Below, piece after piece: positions 33,178 through 41,794 of a stretch of 64,000 bases of DNA. The notes under the pieces are model-generated. The model was not told the DNA's origin. It saw only the letters and a program-made list of their open reading frames with translations, and did not search any database. The position numbers and the translations under genes are program-made. The DNA is from Geitlerinema sp. PCC 7407. Lineage in GTDB: Bacteria > Cyanobacteriota > Cyanobacteriia > PCC-7407. The number at the start of each line of letters is the position of its first letter. Within the stretch, counting starts at the first letter, position 1. The stretch spans positions 4,038,934-4,102,933 of the forward strand of contig NC_019703.1 in assembly GCF_000317045.1 (NCBI RefSeq), given 5' to 3'.

Positions 33178-34923
33178 CTAGGGGTTTTGCTTGACATACT
33201 GCAAGATTCCACGGGCGATCGCTGCTGCCATCTGCTTCCGAGAGTTGGCATCCGAGAGACGTACACTGTCCTCTTTGCCTGTCACAAACCCGACCTCCAC
33301 CAGCACTGCTGGCATGGACGTGTTTTTGATCACGTAGAAGTTGGCGGTGCGCACGCCGCGATCGCGAGCGTTGGTGCTCTGGAGCAAGCTGCTGTGGATG
33401 GACTCCGCCAGCTTCTTACCGGAGTCGTAGTAGTAGGTCTCGATGCCATTCACATCGGGGCGGCTCATGCTCAGCGAGTTGGAGTGAATGCTCACAAAGA
33501 CATCTGCCCGCGCCCGCTCTGCCGCAGAGACCCGAGGCGCTAGGTCAATTTCCCGATCGTCGCGCCGCGTCATCACCACCTGCACGCCCTGCTGCTCCAG
33601 CAGTCGCGCCACCTCCTGAGAAATCGACAGGTTGATTTCCTTTTCCATCAGGCCACCGATGCCCACCGCGCCGGGGTCACCGCCGCCATGACCTGCATCA
33701 ATCACTGCCACGATGCGGCCATTGGGCACTGAGGGTAAATTCGGTGTGGGGCTCGGGCTAGAAGGCGCTTGAGCCGTGTTGGTGGGAGTCGTAGCCGCCA
33801 CGGACACGACCGAGGCTTGGAGACTTTGGCGAGCCAGGGACTGCTTGAAGGATTCTGCCTCAGGCTGAGTCCGGAACAGGCCCGTTTGCATATAAACCTG
33901 GCCGTTGATCACCGTCCGGAAGGCACCCGGAACCAGGGTTTTGATCCGTCGCTGCTGGGCCGTAGAGCTAGCGGGCACGATGACGCGGTAGTTGAAGCCA
34001 AGAGACGATGCGCGATCGGTGGGCGAGGGAGGCGTGCCTTGATACACCGGGGGTGGCGTGGTGGGTCGGGTCACCGGAGCGGGCGTCGTGATGGGAGGCC
34101 GACCAGTGCTGGGGCTGTCGGGCTCAACGGTCGGTACAGTGTAGCCGCCTGTGCCAGAGGAAGAGGACGAGCCAGGCCGCGTGGTCACTACGCTCGGGGG
34201 AGTCGGCAAGGGGCGTCCAGAAGTGCTACCTGAGCCGGTGGAGGAACCAACTGGCACCACGATCGCGGGGGGCTGCTGCACAGGCTGGCTCGGCGTCACG
34301 GGCCGGGTGACTGGGGCCGGAGCTGGCTGAGCTTGGGAGCCACCCGCAGCAGCGATCAGGGTGGGCAGGTCTTGATTGTTGGTGAGGTAAATGTGGCCGA
34401 GGGCACGACCGTTGTAGGTGCGCTTGGTGAGGCGCCAGCCCGGGTTGAGCTCGATCTTGGTAAAGCCGTTGGCGATCGGCTGGGTGCGGCCAATCTCGAT
34501 GGGAGGTGTGCTGCGATCGCGGTTGGACACCGCCATCAGCTTGAGGTCATTGGCCTGCTTCACCAGGCGCAGGCTGTACTGCACACCGAGATCTTGGTCG
34601 GCGACTCGGATCGAGTAGCCGTTGCTGTCGGTGCTGCGACCGCAGATACCGGTGAAGTCAAATTTGAGCAAAAGCGGATCTACCACCGTAGGAGCGCTGC
34701 CGCTCTCGCTCCAGCAGGCTCGACTGCGGCTGATTTGCTCTAGGATGAGCAGCTGGTGAGAAGTGGCACCAGCGGGAGCAGCGATCGCGATGAACTTGTT
34801 TTGGTCCACCTCTTGCTGACCAAACTGAGCGGCAGCAGCAGGAGGCACGGGAGCAAGGGTATTCACTGCGGCGGAGGTAGCGGTGGCGGCAATGAGAGCT
34901 AGGCGACGAATGACGGATTTCAT
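33178..34923 (-). CDS. N-acetylmuramoyl-L-alanine amidase (DUF3747 and SPOR-like regions)
   Basis: A 581-residue secreted enzyme that cuts the bond between N-acetylmuramic acid and L-Ala of peptidoglycan. A signal peptide is followed by a DUF3747-like domain (residues about 30-195), a long Pro/Ser/Thr-rich linker and a short SPOR-like region (VYMQTGLFRTQPEAESFKQ). The zinc amidase_3 domain lies at the C-terminus. It has AVIDAGHGGGDPGAVGIGG, MEKEINLSISQEV, VFVSIHSNSLSMS and the catalytic Glu in VLVEVGFVTG. All metal and catalytic residues are present, so it should be active. It acts in the periplasm, in cell-wall remodelling or separation. Confidence 0.92.
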   Translation of the reverse strand: MKSVIRRLALIAATATSAAVNTLAPVPPAAAAQFGQQEVDQNKFIAIAAPAGATSHQLLILEQISRSRACWSESGSAPTVVDPLLLKFDFTGICGRSTDSNGYSIRVADQDLGVQYSLRLVKQANDLKLMAVSNRDRSTPPIEIGRTQPIANGFTKIELNPGWRLTKRTYNGRALGHIYLTNNQDLPTLIAAAGGSQAQPAPAPVTRPVTPSQPVQQPPAIVVPVGSSTGSGSTSGRPLPTPPSVVTTRPGSSSSSGTGGYTVPTVEPDSPSTGRPPITTPAPVTRPTTPPPVYQGTPPSPTDRASSLGFNYRVIVPASSTAQQRRIKTLVPGAFRTVINGQVYMQTGLFRTQPEAESFKQSLARQSLQASVVSVAATTPTNTAQAPSSPSPTPNLPSVPNGRIVAVIDAGHGGGDPGAVGIGGLMEKEINLSISQEVARLLEQQGVQVVMTRRDDREIDLAPRVSAAERARADVFVSIHSNSLSMSRPDVNGIETYYYDSGKKLAESIHSSLLQSTNARDRGVRTANFYVIKNTSMPAVLVEVGFVTGKEDSVRLSDANSRKQMAAAIARGILQYVKQNP

Positions 34924-35567
34924 CTTCGGTTTTGCAAAAGCTTGGTGGTAGATGGTGTCGAAGAGGAGGGATGAATAGTTCCGACTCCCAGTGACCTCTT
35001 TAACTGTATTGAAGCAGCCCTAAGAAACCATTAAAAGCACACTTATTCAGCTTTGGAAACTGTGACAGATCGGAGAGTTGATGCCTCGCGGCGATCGCCC
35101 TCCAAAAGCCCCATTTCAGGCAGATTGACGCTTTTGGCGATCGCCTCGGAGAGGGTCTCAGCCCTCACCACCCCCTAGTCCAATTTTTCATCTGGCACCT
35201 TATTCCGCATTTTATAGAGCTATTTTTCGTCTTTCCAGGAACAATTTTATGAGCTATTTTTAGTTACTTTCTTTGATGTTTTAGCCTTTCTTAAAGCCGA
35301 TTGGCAGCAGAAAAAATTTGTTTTTTAGTTATCCGGATCGGAGATTTGACTAGGCGAATGATGTAGGTTTATCCCAAACTACTGAGTCAGATCGCAATCA
35401 TTTGTGGACAGGCCGATCAGCCTGCGCGTTTTCACGCTTGCGCAGCGGAAACATCGGTGGCAGGACTTGCCAAGGAGAGGATCCAGGGGAAAATGGCGAT
35501 AGCTTGCGGGTAGCCCCCCACAGAAGACTGCCCGGTGGATGGTTTGCTGTCAGCCTCGCTTTTTTCT
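34924..35567. other. Intergenic region, divergent promoters
   Basis: About 640 bases between the divergent amidase and SH3 genes. The middle (35170-35400) is AT-rich and likely to hold promoters. No gene, RNA or operator was recognised. Confidence 0.4.
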
Positions 35568-36437
35568 ATGAAACTTCGTTTTGTTTCGAGCTCTGTCTCT
35601 GCTCTGATTGTGGCCCTCAGTTTTCCCCTCTCGGTGCTGGCGCGACCGGCTGCCCTCACCACCCAGGACCCCGGCAGCCAGATCAACGTGCGCAGCGGGC
35701 CTTCCGTTTCGGCGAGCACTCCCCACTACGGGTTGGCGGGCGATCGCATCGAGACCCTCGACGAAATCCGCGATGCCAACGGCGATCGCTGGTACTACGT
35801 CCGCTTCAGCAGCAGCAACGCCGAAGGCTGGGTCCGGGCGGATTTTGTGCGCTTTCTAGACGGCAGCGACAGCCGTGCAGAAAGCCGCAATGAGCCCAGC
35901 AGCCGCGACAACGGCGATCGCCCCCGAGACGGGGTCCCCGAGCAAGCCCTCGAGATCTGCCGCGATCGCGTCCGCAACGCCTATCCGCGCCTCAGCGCCC
36001 GAGACATCACGGTGCGGGCCAGCAGTCAGCGCGGCGACGGCAGCTACAGCATGACTTGGCGGACGGTAGAAGACGCAGAGGGCTTCTGCCGCCTCAGCCG
36101 CAACGGCGGGGTGCTGGAGTTTTACACCGTTCTCGAACCGAGCAGTCGCCCTGCCAGCGATCGCTCCGCCAGCGAAGCCACCGTCGTTTCCTTCGAGACG
36201 GACGGCCACGCCGTGCGGATCTTCCGGCGCGATGGCGGCCTCCAGCTCAACCTCTACAACAAGCGCAGCAACCGCACCGTCCTGCAAGGGGTCCCGGTCG
36301 AGCAAACCAGCAACGACCAGGTCACACGCTACATCTACCGGGCCGATCGGCCGGTCACCGTGGAGGTCGAGCGCGGCGGCCAGCGGTGGCTGAACGTGCC
36401 CCAGGGACAGCGAATCCAGCGAGAGCGCGGGTACTAG
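35568..36437 (+). CDS. Exported SH3-domain protein
   Basis: A 289-residue secreted protein. A signal peptide (SVSALIVALSFPLSVLA) is followed by an SH3 domain (GSQINVRSGPSVSASTPHYG, RWYYVRFSSSNAEGWVRADF). The rest is a charged linker and a domain with no clear family (RVRNAYPRLSARDITVRASS, VVSFETDGHAVRIFRRDG). The front RPAALTTQDPGSQINVRSGP is shared with the protein at 31614, so they are paralogous at their N-termini. Its stop overlaps the stop of the convergent GTPase gene by three bases. Confidence 0.8.
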   Translation: MKLRFVSSSVSALIVALSFPLSVLARPAALTTQDPGSQINVRSGPSVSASTPHYGLAGDRIETLDEIRDANGDRWYYVRFSSSNAEGWVRADFVRFLDGSDSRAESRNEPSSRDNGDRPRDGVPEQALEICRDRVRNAYPRLSARDITVRASSQRGDGSYSMTWRTVEDAEGFCRLSRNGGVLEFYTVLEPSSRPASDRSASEATVVSFETDGHAVRIFRRDGGLQLNLYNKRSNRTVLQGVPVEQTSNDQVTRYIYRADRPVTVEVERGGQRWLNVPQGQRIQRERGY

Positions 36438-37948
36438 GGCGTGGGCGATCGCTGGGTGATCCGGGCCTGGAGCTCCTCGCGAATCCGGGCCATGATGGAG
36501 CGCTCATCCAGCGAGTTCAAAATCCGCTCCACGACGGCCTTGGGGCCATCCGGCCCCCAGGACGCGCCGTTGATCAAATAGGTCTTGGCCACTTGGCCGA
36601 TGCCGTAGGAGGAAACCCCCGCCACGCTGGCCTGGGTCAGGGCCACCGACAGGTAAGGGGCGATCGCCATGCCGCCCGTCGCCGGGACCGATAGGCCCAG
36701 CACCCCCTTGAGGGAGCTCAGGCCCAGGTTGGCCAGCAGCTCGCTGGCCGTGATGCCGCCCATGCTCAGCGCAATTCGCTGCAACAGGGCGATCGCCCCC
36801 TGCTCCGTCATCGAAATGCCGTACAGGCGCGACAGCGTCAAAATCATCGCCACATCGATGGCCACGCCGCTCAGCATGTCCACCACCGTCACCGGGTTGA
36901 GCGCCACCGCCAGGGCCTTGGCCATCACCCCATTCCAGATGATCCGGTTGGCGCTGCGATCGCGAATGGCCCGCTTGCGCGCCAGCAGCTGCTCATTCAC
37001 CGTGTCGGCGTAGAGCATCGTGTTGAGGGCCACCAAGGACTTGCCTTCGCGATGCAAAATCTCCAAGATCCGCAGCTTGAGGTCATCCACCTGGGGCGGC
37101 CCCAAGCGCAGCTGCACCGTCAGCCCCCCATCCGGTCGCCGCACCGCCTCCGGCACCAGCGGCGACGCCGCCGCCATCACGATCTCGTCGGGCGACAGCA
37201 GCTCCTTGACCCGCTCATCGCGAATCTTTTGGTAGATCGCCAGGCGATCGGCGTCGGGATACTGGTCGATCTTGTTAAAGACCAGCAGGATCGGTTTGTT
37301 GGCTTTGCGCAGCTCCGACAGCGCCGCGTACTCGACCTTGGTAATGTCCCCGGCCACGATAAACAGCAGCAGGTCGGCTTGGTGAGCCACCTGGCGAGCC
37401 AGGGCTTCGCGCTCCTCCCCGTGGACCTCGTCGATGCCGGGGGTGTCCGTGAGCTCAATGCGAGAGTTGCCCAATCCTTGCAGCGCCACCCGCACCAAAT
37501 TGCGATCGCCATTTTCCAGCAGCGACTCCTGGCTCAGGGTCCAGCGCGATCGCCGAATGTCCTGGGTCACCCCGTGGATCGGCCCCGTCTCAAACAGCGC
37601 CTCGCCCAGCAGCGCATTCAAAATCGACGACTTGCCGCGGCCCACCATCCCAAACGCCGCGATGTGAATCACCGAATTCTCCAGCTTGTCGAGCATGGCG
37701 GCCAAGTTCTCAATCTCGGCCTCTAGGCCCGCCCGCTCCTCCGGCGACAAATCCAGGCGGCTCACCAGATCTCGCAGCGCCTCCTGGGCCTCGCGATAGT
37801 TCAGCTCCTCCTGGATATCGTCAAATCCCGTGAGGATCTGCTCCAGGCCTGCGTCGAGATCCTCCGGCAGTCCCGCTGCATTGAGGCGATCGCCTCCCGT
37901 TTCCGAGCCTCTTGACCCTGGCAATGCCACAACCTCCTTCCTCGCCAT
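36434..37948 (-). CDS. GTPase with DUF697-like C-terminal domain
   Basis: A 504-residue protein with an Era-like GTPase domain. The motifs are G1 GMVGRGKSSILNALLGE, G3 in ELTDTPGIDEVHGEE and G4 in LLVFNKIDQYPDADR. After it come hydrophobic segments of the DUF697 type (MAKALAVALNPVTVVDMLSG, AIDVAMILTLSRLYG), suggesting membrane association. Such cyanobacterial GTPases are widespread and of unknown role. It shares stop-codon overlap with the SH3 gene on the other strand. Confidence 0.85.
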   Translation of the reverse strand: MARKEVVALPGSRGSETGGDRLNAAGLPEDLDAGLEQILTGFDDIQEELNYREAQEALRDLVSRLDLSPEERAGLEAEIENLAAMLDKLENSVIHIAAFGMVGRGKSSILNALLGEALFETGPIHGVTQDIRRSRWTLSQESLLENGDRNLVRVALQGLGNSRIELTDTPGIDEVHGEEREALARQVAHQADLLLFIVAGDITKVEYAALSELRKANKPILLVFNKIDQYPDADRLAIYQKIRDERVKELLSPDEIVMAAASPLVPEAVRRPDGGLTVQLRLGPPQVDDLKLRILEILHREGKSLVALNTMLYADTVNEQLLARKRAIRDRSANRIIWNGVMAKALAVALNPVTVVDMLSGVAIDVAMILTLSRLYGISMTEQGAIALLQRIALSMGGITASELLANLGLSSLKGVLGLSVPATGGMAIAPYLSVALTQASVAGVSSYGIGQVAKTYLINGASWGPDGPKAVVERILNSLDERSIMARIREELQARITQRSPTP

Positions 37949-38002
37949 CGCTGAGCCATCTCGATCCTAGGACACCCAGGCGATCGCCGCAGGCCCCAAC
38001 GC

Positions 38003-38034
38003 AAAAAGCAGGCCCCAGCAAGGACCTGCTTTCT
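38003..38034 (-). terminator. Intrinsic terminator of rpsU
   Basis: AAAGCAGG pairs with CCTGCTTT, with inner base pairs, to form a hairpin. On the minus strand it is followed by a short T-run (CTGCTTTTTG). It lies about 90 bases past the rpsU stop. Confidence 0.75.
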
Positions 38035-38122
38035 ACCGTATTTCTTCTTGAGGAGCCAACGAATCCTTTCATTGGCAACGCCGACCCAGTGCACGAGCGG
38101 CTTCCAGCCAAAGGCCAGAGAT

Positions 38123-38302
38123 TTAACGGAACCGTCTCTTGCGACGTGCAGCCACAGCCTTACGCTTGCGCTTCTCGTGGGGAGTTTCGAAGTGACGACG
38201 ACATTTCACGTCAGCCAAGATTCCTGCCCGAGAAACTTGGCGCTTGAATCGACGCAATGCGGACTCAATACCTTCGTTTTCTCCGAGAACCACTTGGGTC
38301 AT
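38123..38302 (-). CDS. rpsU: 30S ribosomal protein S21
   Basis: A 59-residue protein. Translation of the minus strand gives [20 protein letters not shown], then [20 protein letters not shown] and a basic end ([18 protein letters not shown]). This is the S21 pattern: an acidic N-terminus, a central helix and a Lys/Arg-rich C-terminus that contacts the 16S rRNA platform. A strong AAGGAGGATGG ribosome site lies upstream of the ATG at 38302. It is divergent from rpsP across a 435-base gap. The gene is short but certain. Confidence 0.95.
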   Translation of the reverse strand: MTQVVLGENEGIESALRRFKRQVSRAGILADVKCRRHFETPHEKRKRKAVAARRKRRFR

Positions 38303-38737
38303 ACGTAACCATCCTCCTTGATAGATGTGAGTGAACTAAAGCAGTTTAGATGCAAAATGTCCGAGACTCTAGCACGCAGTTCTCAACCGAACGGCTCGTC
38401 TCAAGTGCCAGACCCTAAATAATTCCGAGGCGTTGCTATCGCCTGTTTCGCTCTTCAACGTCTCGGGCAAAAGCTGACTTGCACCGGGAAAAGCCCTAGG
38501 GATTTCTGAGGGAAGCTGCCCTCAGTACGTGCAGCGGGTTCTGCATCTCACCTTATCTAGGCTATCACAAAGACCTGGGGCGTTTCACCTGAGCGCGCGC
38601 TCCTCCCCCAGGGCCTGCACATTTTTGGTCGCGATCGGTGATAAGATTATTAATTCAGCGCCATCCGCCAGGTAGACGCCCCGGCGTCCTGGCAAATTCT
38701 TAAGTTTTTCAGTGCCAACTCAACACGCAAACGAAGC
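38303..38737. other. Divergent promoter region of rpsU and rpsP
   Basis: About 435 bases between the two ribosomal-protein genes. No other gene is supported. Long leaders suggest regulation of both, but no riboswitch or protein-binding structure was recognised. Confidence 0.4.
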
Positions 38738-38986
38738 ATGATTAAACTGCGCCTAAAGCGATTTGGAAAGAAGCGGGAAGCGAGCTACCGGATTGTGGCT
38801 ACCCAAAGCACCTCTCGCCGCGACGGTCGTCCCCTAGAAGAGCTGGGCTTCTACAATCCCCGCACCGACGAAACCCAACTGGATGTTGAGGCGATCGTCA
38901 AGCGACTGCAAACCGGCGCACAGCCGACTCCCACCGTGCGTCGCATCCTCGAGAAAGCAAATGTCCTCGAACAGGTCAAGGCCTGA
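38738..38986 (+). CDS. rpsP: 30S ribosomal protein S16
   Basis: An 82-residue protein starting [20 protein letters not shown], with [17 protein letters not shown] in the middle, the S16 signature. It binds 16S rRNA early in 30S assembly. It is followed after 13 bases by the KH-domain gene, the usual cyanobacterial order. Length is typical. Confidence 0.97.
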   Translation: MIKLRLKRFGKKREASYRIVATQSTSRRDGRPLEELGFYNPRTDETQLDVEAIVKRLQTGAQPTPTVRRILEKANVLEQVKA

Positions 38987-38999
38987 AACTGAATCTGCC

Positions 39000-39392
39000 A
39001 TGGCGAACCAGTCCTCTCCAAAACATCCGGATTATGCAGGCCTGGTTCGTTTTTTGATGGAGCCTCTCCTCGATAGCGCTGACTCGCTGCGGGTGGACTG
39101 CGAAGTCTCTTCGAATCAGACACGAGCGCTGGTTCGCCTTGCCGTTGATGGGCCAGAAAAGGGGCGTGCTTTTGGGCGCGGTGGCCGAAACATTTATGCG
39201 ATTCGCACGGTTTTGTCAGCGGCTGCTCAGGCAGTGGGCCAAACGGTGCATCTAGATGTGTTCGGCGGCATTCCCCACGGCCCCGAGGGTGAGCGGGAGC
39301 ATTCGCCTCGGTCTGCTTCGCATGGACGCCCGGAGCGTCGCGACGGCGATCGCCCGCCTCGGCCAACCCGGCGATCGGTCGATTCTCAGTGA
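39000..39392 (+). CDS. khpA: KH-domain RNA-binding protein KhpA
   Basis: A 130-residue protein with a single KH domain (RALVRLAVDGPEKGRAFGRG, NIYAIRTVLSAAAQAVGQ). The GRGG loop (FGRGGRNI) is the RNA-binding GxxG element. The last 30 residues are Arg/Pro-rich and disordered. In other bacteria KhpA pairs with KhpB to bind RNA and influence cell size. The gene lies 13 bases after rpsP and is probably cotranscribed. A hairpin terminator follows. Confidence 0.92.
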   Translation: MANQSSPKHPDYAGLVRFLMEPLLDSADSLRVDCEVSSNQTRALVRLAVDGPEKGRAFGRGGRNIYAIRTVLSAAAQAVGQTVHLDVFGGIPHGPEGEREHSPRSASHGRPERRDGDRPPRPTRRSVDSQ

Positions 39393-39424
39393 CGCGTTGG
39401 CCGCTTTTTAGGGCATTGTATTTG

Positions 39425-39462
39425 AGCAGCAGCTCCTGATTAGGGGGCTGCTGCTTGTTTTT
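39425..39462 (+). terminator. Intrinsic terminator of rpsP-khpA
   Basis: AGCAGCAGCTCC pairs with GGGGCTGCTGCT (one wobble or mismatch), followed by TTG and a five-T run. It lies partly inside the 3' end of the convergent methyltransferase gene, whose stop codon falls in the loop. Confidence 0.85.
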
Positions 39463-40189
39463 GGAAGATCATCAGGTGCTGCTGGGGCAGAGCGTCCTGG
39501 GTCTCCAGCCAGGTCAGGCCCACAGCGGCCAGCTCCTTTTTCGCCTGACGCTGGGTCATTTTGTGGAGGCGCTTGATCGAGATCAGGGGATTCTCGCCCC
39601 GGTACTCGATGAGGGCGACTCGTCCGCCGGGCTTGAGGGCGGCGGCGATCGCCGTCATCATCTCGCGGGGATATTCAAACTCGTGGTACGCGTCCACCAT
39701 CAGGGCCAGATCCACGCTCTCCGGCGGCAGGTTGGGGTTGGTTTCGGTGCCCAGCACGGTTTCGACATTGGTCACGCCTTGAGCTTGCTTTCCCGCTTCG
39801 AGCAGGTCCAGCATCTCTGGCTGAATGTCCACTGCCCAGACTTTGCCCTGGGGGACTTGGGGCGCGATGCGCAGACTGAAGTAGCCGGTCCCCGCGCCAA
39901 TATCCGCCACGACGTCCGAGGGCCGCAGGTTGAGGCTCTGGATCGCTAGGGCCGGACGCTCTTCGAGGGAGCGGCTGGGGCGCTCAAGCCAGTAGGCGCC
40001 GGGGTGGCCCATCACCTGGGCGATTTCTCGGCCCAGATAGACTTTGCCGATGCCGTCGGGGCTGGGCGATCGCTGCTGGTAGGGGGAGGCGGCGTCTGCA
40101 AGGGCTCCGGTGGCAGCCCCCAGCACTACGCTCCCGATCAGCAGCAGCCCCAGGGCGATCGCCCGCAGGTTTAGTCGACGCTGACTCAT
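39440..40189 (-). CDS. Exported class I SAM-dependent methyltransferase
   Basis: A 249-residue protein. An N-terminal signal (LRAIALGLLLIGSVVLGAAT, ending GALADA) is followed by a methyltransferase fold. The SAM loop is VVADIGAGTGYFSLRIAPQV, with the acidic strand VWAVDIQPEMLDLLEAGKQA and the segment LALMVDAYHEFEYPREMM. It is unusual for a SAM enzyme to carry an export signal, since SAM is cytosolic; the hydrophobic stretch could instead be a membrane anchor. The substrate is unknown. The start overlaps the stop of the S4-domain gene as ATGA. Confidence 0.85.
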   Translation of the reverse strand: MSQRRLNLRAIALGLLLIGSVVLGAATGALADAASPYQQRSPSPDGIGKVYLGREIAQVMGHPGAYWLERPSRSLEERPALAIQSLNLRPSDVVADIGAGTGYFSLRIAPQVPQGKVWAVDIQPEMLDLLEAGKQAQGVTNVETVLGTETNPNLPPESVDLALMVDAYHEFEYPREMMTAIAAALKPGGRVALIEYRGENPLISIKRLHKMTQRQAKKELAAVGLTWLETQDALPQQHLMIFQKQAAAP

Positions 40190-40398
40190 GGGTTTAGCAC
40201 ATCAAAATCGACAACAAACGTTTCGCCCATCACCGTGACGCGATCGCCCGCAGCCAGCTTGCGGCCTCGCCGCGTTTCAAGCTGGCCATTCACTTTGACA
40301 TCTCCGGACTGAATCAGCAGCTTGGCTTGACCACCGGTCTCAACGCCCATGCACTTAAGGAACTGATCGAGCTTGATGGTTTGAGGTTCGGTGGTCAT
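40186..40398 (-). CDS. S4-domain RNA-binding protein (YbcJ-like)
   Basis: A 70-residue protein with a single S4 domain: IKLDQFLKCMGVETGGQAKL, LIQSGDVKVNGQLETRRGRK, LAAGDRVTV. Such small S4 proteins bind structured RNA; the target is unknown. It is translationally coupled to the exported methyltransferase gene by an ATGA overlap and lies 57 bases downstream of the UspA-like gene on the same strand. Confidence 0.92.
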   Translation of the reverse strand: MTTEPQTIKLDQFLKCMGVETGGQAKLLIQSGDVKVNGQLETRRGRKLAAGDRVTVMGETFVVDFDVLNP

Positions 40399-40455
40399 GG
40401 AGAAAGAAGTTTTGGCGGAAGGGAACAGCGGGCGATCGCGCCCAGGCTCCTCATT

Positions 40456-41334
40456 CTAGCGGGCTGGCGAGAAGATGAGTACTGGGTGCCAGCAGCGACG
40501 CAGCACTTCGCAGCCCAAGCTAGGTCCCGACAGATCCACCAGCCAGTTGGAGCGCCGCGAGGAAACGGCGATCGCGCTAATGTCTTGGACCTGGGCCGTT
40601 TCCATGATGGCGAGAATGGGTTCGCCTTGGCGCACCTCCGTTTCGACAATCACGTCTAGCCCCTCAAGGTCCGCCTTGACCTGATTCAGCTTGTCTTGGG
40701 CAGCCTTTAGCTGGCTGTCGAGGGCAAAGTCAGTCCGGCGGCCCGTCTCGACGATCCACAGCAGTCGGCAACGCTCGATCGAGCCCGCGGGCCGCTGCTG
40801 CAAGTAGTGCTTGAAGCGATCGATCAGGTAGTCGGCGGTCTTGGTGCCGTTGTAGGGCAGCAGGAGATAGCGGAACAGGTGGCGGCAGCGCAGGGCCAGC
40901 TCTTCGCAGGTGTAGGTCGAAATGAGCTGGGGCCGCAGGCTCAAGATAGGCACCTCGGTCCGCTGGGATAGCTCAATGGTGGTGCTGCCAAACAGGCGCT
41001 CGTTGAGCAGGGTGCGGGTCGGCGTCCCCAAAATCAGCACGTCCGGCTTGTAAGCCTCGACCATCCGCAAGATCGTCTCTGGCGCGGAGCCGCTTTCGAC
41101 CTCGATGTGGACCTCAACCCCATCTGGCACGTTTTGGAGGGCGCGGGAGAGGCGATCGCGAGCTTTTTCGATCCGGCTCGTGTCTACGCGGGGAATTTCA
41201 CCCTCGGTGCGCAGCGGCACGCAGTGCAAAAACACAATGCGCTGTAGGCCACTGTGGACCAGATCCGGGACAAACTCCACCAGGCGGTGCAGTCCATCAG
41301 AAAAATCCGTGCAGATGAGGGACGTTTTGAACAT
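40456..41334 (-). CDS. Universal stress protein (UspA) family protein, two domains
   Basis: A 292-residue cytosolic protein of two UspA-like domains. The first starts FKTSLICTDFSDGLHRLVEF and holds the nucleotide loop region LILGTPTRTLLNERLFGSTT. The second starts FRYLLLPYNGTKTADYLIDR and has IAVSSRRSNWLVDLSGPSL. The canonical G-x2-G-x9-G-S/T loop is recognisable only in the first domain. The ATG at 41334 opens at the fold; an earlier in-frame start exists. No clear link to neighbours is seen. Confidence 0.83.
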   Translation of the reverse strand: MFKTSLICTDFSDGLHRLVEFVPDLVHSGLQRIVFLHCVPLRTEGEIPRVDTSRIEKARDRLSRALQNVPDGVEVHIEVESGSAPETILRMVEAYKPDVLILGTPTRTLLNERLFGSTTIELSQRTEVPILSLRPQLISTYTCEELALRCRHLFRYLLLPYNGTKTADYLIDRFKHYLQQRPAGSIERCRLLWIVETGRRTDFALDSQLKAAQDKLNQVKADLEGLDVIVETEVRQGEPILAIMETAQVQDISAIAVSSRRSNWLVDLSGPSLGCEVLRRCWHPVLIFSPAR

Positions 41335-41794
41335 GGTTCTCGTGACTGACGAGGTGGACATCCTCACCCGTTCTGAAAACGGCAAGGCTCAGGGGGGACG
41401 GGTCCGGCCTAGGAGATGGCCAGAGGCCCAAGACCGCAATCGGACCAGAGAGTATCCATATTTTTGGGTCTCCCAAGCAAATTCTACTGACTCCTAGCCA
41501 AAGAGGCTGGTTTGGGGGCCGGATCGGCATTAGGTGCGGCGCGTTCCCATTGAGCAACGCAAAGGCTTTGAGGGCGATCGCACAGTTCGCCGGACTAGAA
41601 GCACCGAGCAGCGAATAGCATAGACGGGAAGTGCGTTTCCATCCTGCCATCGGCTAGACAAAGTCGATAATCTGGAAAAGCAGAGCGTTTTGCCAAAGCA
41701 CCGCTTGCCATCTTCCGGGCTGAGCTCGCTGCGGGGAGAGGGGAAAACGGCGCGATCGCCCCTTGCATCTTCCGCTGTCTCGCGTTGAGGTCCC
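41335..41794. other. Intergenic region, divergent promoters
   Basis: About 460 bases between the UspA-like (minus) and kinase (plus) genes. It holds a few HIP1 sites. No gene or RNA was recognised. Confidence 0.4.

Noticed and set aside
37801-38094. Open frames between the GTPase gene and rpsU
   Set aside because: They run through the rpsU terminator and the GTPase start and show no protein family pattern.
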